Below, piece by piece: positions 6,667 to 15,400 of a stretch of DNA of 35,394 nucleotides. Both the position numbers and the translations under genes were made by a program. Numbering within the stretch: the stretch's first letter is position 1; each line of letters begins with the position of its first letter. The DNA is from Bacteroidota bacterium (lineage in GTDB: Bacteria; Bacteroidota; Bacteroidia; Chitinophagales; Saprospiraceae): NCBI GenBank assembly GCA_006226345.1, contig SBHD01000116.1, forward strand, positions 1 through 35,394, in the 5' to 3' direction. Under the pieces are notes generated by a model, which was not told where the DNA came from, ran no database searches, and saw only the letters and a list, made by a program, of their open reading frames with translations.

Positions 6667-9600
6667 TTACCGAAGCAGGTTGATATATCCTTTCAGTAGC
6701 TGATCATCGCCGTTGTCATCCACGAATTTGATTACGTAGAAGTAAACACCATCGGGCAACAACTGACCACTTGCAGTCAGTCCTTCCCAGCGCCGGTCGC
6801 CGTTGTTGTAACCGGTTGTTTCATATACCAGCTGTCCCCAGCGGTTGTATACTTCAAACGTATTATTCGGATAATCCTCGATACAGGTGATCAGCGCATA
6901 ATCGTTGTTGCCGTCGGCCTGTCCCGGTGTGATTACCGGGCGTACCTGCAGGCAGCCGTCTAACGGATACGGAACCAGGTGGCGACCGAAGGCTGTACAT
7001 CCGTTCTCATCTTCAATGATATACGTAATGTAGTCACCGGAGCAGAGGTTTTGTGCCAGCGGGCCGGTACCGGTCTGACCGTTGTCGGTCGACCAGGTAA
7101 AGGTCACGGTGCCCACTCCTGCCGGTGCAGAGGCCAGTACCTCACCGTCACAGGCTGCAAAACTCGACGGAACCACATCTTCAAATTCCACTTCCAGTGG
7201 ATCGGGTTCCATGACTGTGACCACAGTAGTTGCCGTAACATTGTTGGCATCGGTGATCGTGACCACGTAATCGCCGCCACACAGCTGGTTGGCCTGTGAA
7301 AAGCCACCGACCGGTACATTCTGGTCCACCTGTCCGCCGGGCCAGACGATGGTGTACGGTGCAATACCACCCACCGCCGAGATATTGGCGCGGCCGTCGC
7401 AATTATCATAACAGCTGATATCAGAGCCATTGTAGTTGCTGGCGATCTGGTAAGAACCAATGATAGTAGCCGGTGCGCTCAGCGAATCCGACCAGACAGC
7501 GGTACAGCCCAGGTTGTCTGTAACGGTTACTGAATAGACACCGCTACAGAGGGTAGTATTGTTCTCGGCCGTGCCGCCGTTGCTCCACAGGAAGCTAACG
7601 GCGCCGGAGTTGCCGGTATACACTACTGAGGCATTCCCGTCGCATACGGTAGCACCGCTGACCTCGAAGCCGTTATAGTTCGACAGCACATTTACGTTCG
7701 TGACGTCTAGATTGGATTGTGCGCCCAGGTTGACCACCGGACATTGGTGCTCGACCTGGCTTTCGTCTATTACAGTCAGGATATACTGCCCCGGGAACAC
7801 CCCGGAAATATTTTGCGTGGTTGCGGTAAAGCCGTTCGGACCGGCCCACTGGAAGGTATATGTAGGTCCGTCGGCACCTGTCACGAACATACTGATTGCA
7901 CCATCGTCAGTGTTCAGGCACGATGCCAGCGTGGACAGTGTGACCTGACACTGGAACGGCTGGTAGGTGCGTACCAGTTTGTATGTATTCACGCTGGTAC
8001 AACCGGATGAGAGGTTGGTGATGGTAACAATATAGGTGCCGGAGTCCAGGCTGGAAAGCATATTCGTCGTATCCCCGGTGTTCCAAATGTAGCTCAGGTT
8101 GGCGTTGGAGGGGATCGGTGTCAGCGAGATAGAACCGTTCATGAAGTCATCGAACGGATTCGAGCGCGAGTCCCCGGCCAGTGCCTGTGGCAACTGGGTA
8201 ACAGTTATCGGGTTGAACGTAAAGACATTGCCGGCGCCGTCGGAAATCGTCGGCTGATAGGTGCCGGAAGGTAGAGTGCACACATCAAATGTATCGGCAT
8301 CTACAAAATATGTGTTGCCACCCAGGGAAATACTTACCGGTGCTACTGCACCCGCCGGAATATTGAACGTGATGCAACCGTCGTCGTTACAGGAGGGTTT
8401 GGTAGAGAAGGTGGTTAATTGTAGAACATTGGTGCTCAGTACTTCTGCAAATGTTACGTGCGTGCAGCCACTGGCATCCGTGATCGTCAGGTTATACGTG
8501 CCGAACGGTACATCCGACAGGTCTTCCTGCGTAGAGGAGAAGCCATTCGGCCCCGTCCAGTTAAAGGTGAACGGTGGTGTACCGCCATTGATCTGGTTTA
8601 TGTCTACGGCACCCAGGTTGAGTCCGTCCTGAGGCGTGATCGTCGAGTCGGCGATCACGATTGCACCCGGCTCGTTCACCGTAATCGGTGTGAGGGTGGC
8701 CGAGCAACCGTTGGCATCGGTAACGCTGGGCGTATAACTGCCGCCGTTCAGGCCACTGATGGTCGGTGTAGTCGCTCCACCCGGCCACATGATATTAAAC
8801 GGCGCGCCATTTCCGCCGGCAGGCGCCAGCGTAATGGAGCCGTTTCCATCGCCGTTACATTTTACATGGTTGACGGTGGCATTCAGCGCAATGGCTTCTG
8901 TCGGGCCGGTGACGGTGATCGTTGAGCCCAACACAGCCGTACAGCCATTATTGTCCGTTGCTACCGGCGTGTAGTTGCCCGGCAACAGGGTGTTTGGGCT
9001 GAATCCGGTTGCAATGGTTGGCCCGGTAGGGCCGTTCAGGCGCCAGGAGACAACCCAGGGTTGGGTGCCGCCGGAAACAGAAACGGAAGCCTGTCCGTTG
9101 TTAAAGCCAAAGCAGGAAACCGGAGTAACCGAACCTGTCTGGGCAATCGACAACGCGTCGGTCGGTGCATTTACCGTAAACTGGAACGACTTGGTGCAGG
9201 CCCGGCTGTCGGTAATGGTGACCGTGTATTTTCCACCAGTCAGGTTGGTGATATTCTTTGTGCTGGCCGTGAACCCGTTGGGGCCGTTCCAGGAAAAACT
9301 GAAACCCGGCGTGCCGCCGCTGGGGTTGGGCAGGGCGATCGTACCATTGGTCAGGCCAAAGCAGGTGACATGGCTGAGCGTCACCAGGCCTGGGTTGATA
9401 TTGATATCTGCAGGCTGTCCAAGCTGTATAGCCGGAGCGGAAACGAAGGTGCACCCGTTGTTGTCCGAGATCGTCACGGTGTAATTACCGGCGCTCAGGT
9501 TGCAGATCATGGGGTCGCTGGTCGTATTGGTATAACCATTCGGTCCGGTCCAGTTGAACGAGAACGGTCCGGTACCGCCAGAGGGCGTGATCGTGAGACA

Positions 9601-11304
9601 GCCGTCGCTGCCACTGAAGCAGGAAACAGTTGTCGGAGTTGCCTGTTGGATGGCCAGCGGATCCGGCTGACTAACTGTTACGGTGGCCGTGTTCGTGGCG
9701 CCGCCGGCAACGGTTACTGTCACTGAATAGGTACCGGCAGTAAGTCCGGTGATCGTGGAATCCGTCGTGTTCATCGGCGTGGGCAGGCCCGGCCCGGCCC
9801 AGGAGTAGGACATCGGGTTGGCGCCCTGAATCAGTGTGGCAGAGATCGTTCCGTTGGAATTGCCGTTACAGGAAACCGGGGTGGCGATCAGGTCTACCAC
9901 CGGAGCGACAAAATCCGTGATCTCTACATTTCCGTGGAGCAATGCAGGGGTGACTTCACCATCCGGTTCTTTCACCACCTCCACAGCAAAGCCCGGCAGG
10001 CTGGTAAACGTAAGTGGCGAATAGGTATCGGCAGGGCCGACGGCCGTGAAGCAGACGGAGAAAATGATCGTGCTATCGGGCAGGTCAACACCCAGTGCAT
10101 TTTGGTCAAACCAGGTGAATTTGATCTCACCCGGGAGGTTGGCGTTAAAGTTGGCGTTGCTCAAGCCGAGCGGGTTTGCACCAAAACTGAAGTTCTTAAA
10201 CTGGAGTTTGGTTGCGTCATACGTCATGCCGTACTGGATGGAAATAATATCCATAAAGTTCTGTACCGAAATATCAACGCAGACCTCTTCTCCGGTAGCG
10301 ACCATGACCGAATCGGCTTGGAACGTGACGGCGTTGGGCGGCGGCGGTGCCGTCACGATAAAGATCGTATCGGCAACACCGGAGTCGTTTTGCCAGAGGT
10401 TGTTAGAGTTGACATCGATCACCTCGGCGCCTCCGCCTCCGGGCGGAAAGCCGTTTCCATCGATCGTCACCATAGTCTGGCTGCCGGCCGGGCCCTTGGC
10501 TTTGAAGCAAACCTCATATATAGAGGCTCCGTCAGCGCGGGTAACGCCGGTGAGCAACTGCTCAAACCAGCTGATGAGCAGCGTGCTGGAACCTGCAGGG
10601 AACAGGTTGAAGTTGGACGTGCTCAGGTCCGGCAGGTTAAACGCCTGGGTATTCTGAAATTCCAGTACACTGGGATCCCAGTGCATGGCATAGGCCAGAG
10701 AAACAACATCGTCGAAATCATGTACGGTTACGGGCATGCAGGCGGTTTGACCCTGCGGGATATGGATCGTGTTGGCGATCACATGGAAGCCCATAAGCGG
10801 GCCGGGGCCGCCGGAACCTGCCGTGACATTGGTGCCGCCGGAGCCGAACTCGACCGTGATGACATCGTTGTTGCGGATCACTTCAATACCTGGTGAAACA
10901 TTCGCCAGGTTGACGGTCGTCGATCCGTTAGCCACCACGTTGAAGTTGATGGTAAAGATCGAGCTGTTATCCGCGATGGAGAAGCCATTCGGGTACAACC
11001 CCAGGTCTGGATACCACGAGATCACTACCTTGCCCGCCGTCGCGTTATAGTTAGCCGCGGAAAATCCAGGCAAGGTGGCATTTGTGATGGAAGTGAACTG
11101 CAGCACCGCATTATTATAGGTGATGGGAAACTGCAGAGACTGGATGTTGGTAAAATTCGTCACCTTCAACTGAAGCGATACAGTGCCGCCCAAATTGGCA
11201 TTTACTGTAGCGGGGTTGAAACTGGTGATCAGCGGTTGGCCGGAAACCTGAAATGCAAACAGAAACAGGCCTGCCGTGAAAAGGTACGTAATAATCGGTC
11301 TCAT
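6667..11304 (-). CDS. giant surface adhesin: cohesin-like modules, SprB repeats, type B T9SS domain
   Basis: This 1545-residue protein starts with a signal peptide (residues 1-22, ending VSGQ). Three cohesin-like modules follow at about 25-160, 165-315 and 325-465. Each shows the pattern of a conserved LQF or LEF strand after a short IQSLQFPI- or IISIQYGM-type segment, then a FxxNFN or SWF/TWF element. From about 467 to 1450 there are about 12 SprB-like repeats of roughly 80 residues. Their typical elements are PVSCxGxxNG, GGTxPFSFxW.GPNG, L.AGxYTVTITD and NGC. Residues about 1450-1545 form a CHU_C type B sorting domain (TFEVYNRWGQLVY, WEGL, DGVYFYVI, KGYINLLR). SprB repeats occur in gliding adhesins moved over the cell surface. 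The gene is 41 bases after the cohesin-like gene and upstream of a PorP/SprF gene, which suggests one operon. Confidence 0.9.
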   Translation of the reverse strand: MRPIITYLFTAGLFLFAFQVSGQPLITSFNPATVNANLGGTVSLQLKVTNFTNIQSLQFPITYNNAVLQFTSITNATLPGFSAANYNATAGKVVISWYPDLGLYPNGFSIADNSSIFTINFNVVANGSTTVNLANVSPGIEVIRNNDVITVEFGSGGTNVTAGSGGPGPLMGFHVIANTIHIPQGQTACMPVTVHDFDDVVSLAYAMHWDPSVLEFQNTQAFNLPDLSTSNFNLFPAGSSTLLISWFEQLLTGVTRADGASIYEVCFKAKGPAGSQTMVTIDGNGFPPGGGGAEVIDVNSNNLWQNDSGVADTIFIVTAPPPPNAVTFQADSVMVATGEEVCVDISVQNFMDIISIQYGMTYDATKLQFKNFSFGANPLGLSNANFNANLPGEIKFTWFDQNALGVDLPDSTIIFSVCFTAVGPADTYSPLTFTSLPGFAVEVVKEPDGEVTPALLHGNVEITDFVAPVVDLIATPVSCNGNSNGTISATLIQGANPMSYSWAGPGLPTPMNTTDSTITGLTAGTYSVTVTVAGGATNTATVTVSQPDPLAIQQATPTTVSCFSGSDGCLTITPSGGTGPFSFNWTGPNGYTNTTSDPMICNLSAGNYTVTISDNNGCTFVSAPAIQLGQPADININPGLVTLSHVTCFGLTNGTIALPNPSGGTPGFSFSWNGPNGFTASTKNITNLTGGKYTVTITDSRACTKSFQFTVNAPTDALSIAQTGSVTPVSCFGFNNGQASVSVSGGTQPWVVSWRLNGPTGPTIATGFSPNTLLPGNYTPVATDNNGCTAVLGSTITVTGPTEAIALNATVNHVKCNGDGNGSITLAPAGGNGAPFNIMWPGGATTPTISGLNGGSYTPSVTDANGCSATLTPITVNEPGAIVIADSTITPQDGLNLGAVDINQINGGTPPFTFNWTGPNGFSSTQEDLSDVPFGTYNLTITDASGCTHVTFAEVLSTNVLQLTTFSTKPSCNDDGCITFNIPAGAVAPVSISLGGNTYFVDADTFDVCTLPSGTYQPTISDGAGNVFTFNPITVTQLPQALAGDSRSNPFDDFMNGSISLTPIPSNANLSYIWNTGDTTNMLSSLDSGTYIVTITNLSSGCTSVNTYKLVRTYQPFQCQVTLSTLASCLNTDDGAISMFVTGADGPTYTFQWAGPNGFTATTQNISGVFPGQYILTVIDESQVEHQCPVVNLGAQSNLDVTNVNVLSNYNGFEVSGATVCDGNASVVYTGNSGAVSFLWSNGGTAENNTTLCSGVYSVTVTDNLGCTAVWSDSLSAPATIIGSYQIASNYNGSDISCYDNCDGRANISAVGGIAPYTIVWPGGQVDQNVPVGGFSQANQLCGGDYVVTITDANNVTATTVVTVMEPDPLEVEFEDVVPSSFAACDGEVLASAPAGVGTVTFTWSTDNGQTGTGPLAQNLCSGDYITYIIEDENGCTAFGRHLVPYPLDGCLQVRPVITPGQADGNNDYALITCIEDYPNNTFEVYNRWGQLVYETTGYNNGDRRWEGLTASGQLLPDGVYFYVIKFVDDNGDDQLLKGYINLLR

Positions 11305-11345
11305 CTTTAACGCGGAAAAAGGGATGATGATGAAATAAGATGTTG

Positions 11346-12143
11346 TCAGAGTTTAACCAAAGGTCGAATGCACGAGCGTTCAGCGGTGCGGATGATTAAA
11401 TAATAAATACCATTTTCTTCTAATCGGTCTGAGGCAATTTCCATGCCATGTTGCCCCTGTGAAAGCGTGGTCCTGCGCTCCAGCACAGGGTGTCCGGCCA
11501 CATCTGTCAGCACTACATGTACCTCGGATTTTACCGGCATTTCAATAAAGGCAGTAGTCGAAGTCGTAAACGGATTCGGTGACACCGAAACCGGCAGGGA
11601 GTTGGCGCTTTCCAGCCAGTCGGTGCTCAGTACAAATCCTACAGCCACATAACCGTTTTTCAGCACACAGTCGTCGATATCGAAAATAAGCGGTGGAACG
11701 CCGGCCTTCACTACTTCAAAATCGGTGGGCGGCAATTCCGTGAAAGAGAGGGCAGTGCCCTGGTTAATCTCGCCGATAACCTTGTATTTGATCAGGAAGA
11801 TCAGCGAACCGTCATTAACCGAATGTCCGTTGACCGTAGACGGGGCCTCCCAGGCAAAACGCAGGATCCCGCCGGAGGTTTCGTCCAGGCCGAAGTCCTC
11901 GTTCGTCATATTCGGAAGGTTATAGGCCAGGACGGTCAGAAACCGGAGGACTGTCGAGTCCCACTGAACCACAAACTGTGCGGCAACAATACTATCAAAA
12001 TTGGAAACCGTGACGGGTACCGTCACAATGTCGCCATTGTTGGCGTTATTGATAACAGGCAGCGAAAACTCCACCTGTGCGGAAAGTCTGGAAAAAGCGA
12101 AGAGCCAAAGGACTACCGGGATGAGTAGTAACCGTTGATTCAT
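11346..12143 (-). CDS. secreted cohesin-like protein with type A T9SS sorting domain
   Basis: This 265-residue protein has a signal peptide (residues 1-22, ending RLSAQ) and a single cohesin-like beta-sandwich at about 24-160. It starts with VEFSLPVINNANNGDIVTVP and contains VVQWDSTVLRFLTV and the FAWEAP element. The segment is strikingly similar in layout to the three modules of the next gene. Residues about 185-265 form a T9SS type A sorting domain: VSVSPNPF, HVVLTDVAGHPV, GMEIASDRLEENGIYYLII, and a terminal basic and hydrophobic strand. It is expected to be exported and attached to the surface through sorting-domain cleavage. The 41-base spacing to the giant adhesin gene suggests shared transcription. 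Cohesin folds often bind dockerins, and the gene upstream encodes a dockerin-bearing protein. Confidence 0.87.
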   Translation of the reverse strand: MNQRLLLIPVVLWLFAFSRLSAQVEFSLPVINNANNGDIVTVPVTVSNFDSIVAAQFVVQWDSTVLRFLTVLAYNLPNMTNEDFGLDETSGGILRFAWEAPSTVNGHSVNDGSLIFLIKYKVIGEINQGTALSFTELPPTDFEVVKAGVPPLIFDIDDCVLKNGYVAVGFVLSTDWLESANSLPVSVSPNPFTTSTTAFIEMPVKSEVHVVLTDVAGHPVLERRTTLSQGQHGMEIASDRLEENGIYYLIIRTAERSCIRPLVKL

Positions 12144-12445
12144 GGGAACAACAATTGGTTAAGGATTAATGTAGATGCAAATTGGGCGGAAAACCGCTGG
12201 AATCGGATTAAAGCGTAAAATTCAGGCTGTTTTTCAACAAAATACCTCAGATTGAGTATTTCTTTTCAAAAAGCGGGCCAAAGTTCGCAAGATTGGTACA
12301 GGGAAAAAAATAAATTTGAAAATAACCTGAAATAGGGACGACCCCACTGGCCCGGTTCCAGTCCAAAAAAGAAAGCGCGACCAGATTATCTGGTCGCGCT
12401 CTCCTTAATATATTATGGTGTAGTGCCAATCGGGCAAGGGCCCGG
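12144..12445. other. intergenic region of the surface-protein block
   Basis: No gene is seen. The right end holds the terminator of the HYR/dockerin gene (12365-12400), so the downstream cohesin-like gene should have its own promoter in 12144-12360. No exact TAnnTTTG box was found; GAACTTTG (minus strand, near 12283-12290) differs from it in the first base. Confidence 0.45.
12365..12400 (-). terminator. rho-independent terminator after the HYR/dockerin gene
   Basis: A nearly perfect 27-base palindrome (12374-12400) forms a 12-bp GC-rich stem with a 3-base loop. On the minus strand it is followed by TTCTTTTTT. It lies 46 bases past the stop codon at 12446. Confidence 0.85.
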
Positions 12446-15400
12446 TTACTCTACCACGATCATTTTCTTCGTGGCACTGTGGGTCGGCGTATCCAGCTGA
12501 TAGAACAGGATACCCGCCGACAGTTCATTCCGGTTGACCGTGACCGTATTAAGACCTTTTGCAAAGTTGCCGTTGACCACTTTCAGTATCCGGCCCTCGG
12601 CGTTGCTGATCGTCAGCGTAGCCTCAGATGCTTCAGGCAGGTTGAACATGATCTCAGTGGTGCTGCGAACCGGGTTCGGCCGGTTTTGCAGCAGTTCGAA
12701 ACCAGTGTCGGTCACGATAGTGCCATCGGCGCCATTGAAGCGGAATGCTACGTCAAATAGTTCACCGGAAGCCTTATACGCTTCTGCCTTGGTGATCCGG
12801 CTGCTCAGGTGCAGCAGGCGGCTGAGTTCGCCGTTCCGGGTGGCGCGGAACCGCAGGCTAAAGCCGGCGCTCTTCTCCACAGATGCCGTGAGCGTCTGCT
12901 CGGCAGCAAAGACGGCAAAGTTGTCCGTGGTGCAACCTTCTCCCGGCAAAACAGCTTCCAGCTGGAGGCCTTCATACTGCAGCGTAAACTGGTAGCCGGC
13001 CAGTGCTTCGGCAGGCGAGCAGGCGACAAGCACCGTTTCACCGGCCTGCACCATGCGGTCTTCCAGGTCAAAGTAAACCGTGCCGGCACTGCGGTCTTCC
13101 GTCGACTGCAAGTTTGCAATGGCATTTCCGTTCACGTCACCGATCTTAACTGACACAAAGTTCTCCTGGAACTGGTTGTTCTGTACGTCCGCTACCGAGA
13201 TCGTTTCCGGGAAGATATCCTGGAACGGGTTGCTCGGGTTGGGGAAAACATATGCCTCATCCACAAAGCGCCAGCTGCTGTTGGAAGGCAGTTGGGTATA
13301 CAGACCCAGGATCAGTTTGCGGAACTCTACAATGTCAAAGGTCGTGATCGACCGGCTGTTGTTGGCATCGGCAGCGATCATTTTGTACGGGGTGTTCAGC
13401 GGCTCCAGGCCCAGGATATGCTTGTTGATCAGCACCAGGTCAAAGGTCGAAACCCCGTTCAGCGGATCGTTATCCTTGGTCGGCGTGAGTGTGTAGGACG
13501 ACGAGATCGGCAGCGCATTTGCAAACGCATATACCCCGTCGTTGTCCGTCATGTCAAAGGTGGCAAACGGCGGCAGGCCGTTCGGCGGCGTACCAACGAT
13601 CTCTACGTTGGCATCCATCAGACCATCCTGTTTTTCCGTTTTCAGTGCACCGGCAACAGTGGCATTGGAGCCTGCCGGACCGCAAACACCCATGTTGTCC
13701 TGAATGATCACGTATGTTTCGCAATAATCAGCGTTACCAGCCAGGTCCATTGACCACAGTTCCACCAGTTGAGTGCCCAGGTCGTCGCAGGTGAAGGTCA
13801 CCGACTTCTGTGGCGAACCATCCGGGTTGGTCGGGAAACCTGTACCGGCACCCGAGCGGCGAATTGCCGTTACGAGTTTATTGCTGGGCGTGCAGTTGTC
13901 TTCCGTATACTGGAGGAAGTCTATGTCGTTGAGCGAGATCATGCCGGTCGGCATAATGTTAATACTCAGGCCGTTGATACACACTACTGTAGGCTTTTTA
14001 CAGTCCTTAACTTCAAAGGTGTATTCACAGAAGCCTTCGTTGCCGCAGCCGTCGCTGACAAACCACTTGATCTTATGTTTGCCATAGGGCAGTTCGGGTA
14101 CGACATAATTGTTTGGTTGCTGCTGTGTATTCCAACGTACGCTCGCCGATTTCTTGTTACCGTCAACGGTAGTTTGAAGGGCAAAGCCATACTTCTGGTT
14201 GGTCAGCACCGGACGTTCGTCAAACTGGCGCGGTGTGCCACCCTGGTAGTTGGCATTTTGTGCGTTATCGTAAAATATCGTGTTGAAGCCCGGCAAGTTC
14301 GTACTGCTGACCACTGTTTCCATGGTGCCGTTGCCATCCAGATCGAGGAAAAGCAGGTAGCGAACCGTGACGTTGGAACCGGAGCACAGGTCGCTGGCCA
14401 CGATCGTCAGGTCAGTGGGTGCTTCGCACAGGTTGTGGCTGCCGGTGACATTGTCAAACCAGTAGGTCTCATTCCAAAGGTTGCCGTCGTTGGCAGTCAG
14501 GTCGCAGATCTCAACAGGCGATGCCGGACAGTCTTCCACAAAAGGTGCTTCGGTATCGATGATCTTGATGATCTGCTTGTACTGGTAGCAGTTGGCGTTG
14601 GCACTCCAGAAGATCGAGTAGTTGGTCGGCGACGGATCGGTCGGGTTGATCTTTACGATCGTCGGGTTCCAGGGAGCCGGCGTGTTCGCCGGTGAAACGG
14701 TCGGGCCGGGTAGGTTGGACGGGTGGTTGACCGTGGAGTTGGGGTTCGGGTTGGGCACGGCAATGCAGCCCGAGTTCGGGTCGTAGGTGCACCAGTTGAT
14801 GATCGTCCAGGTCCGCTCGATCTTATAGCAGGCGTCCGGTACCACTGTGAAGATCACATCTTCATGCGATACGCCCAGCAGTTCGCAGTCTTCACCCAGG
14901 AAGGTCGGCTCGCCGTACATGCCGGAGCCGTCGCACTGGGTAACGATCACGTCGTTCGGGAACTTGATAGAATAATTCTGGTTGTAGGTAACAGTCACGC
15001 GCTGCGTGCACTGGCTGCTGAGGCCGCCGCAGTCGTACGCGCGGAACGTACGGGTGATAGTCCCCTTGTTACAAACCGTATCGAACAGGCTGTAATTGGC
15101 AGTAGCGGTGATGGTATCGATGCAGCAGTTATCGGTTGCCGTGGCCATGCCGTATGCCCAGAGGCTGGGATCGAAGTTTTGGCAGGAAACCGTCACGTTT
15201 GCCGGTGACGTACAGGTCGGTTTCAGTTTGTCGTCTACGAATACCTGAACCATGCATTCATTGGCATGCCATTCTTCGTACTCCAGCGACACTTCTCCGG
15301 CCGGAACCGGAACGTCGTATACCCGGAAGACGATCGTGATCGTATCATTGATGTCTTCACAGCAGAATTTTACCTGATCGTAGAAGCGGTTGTTCGGCTG

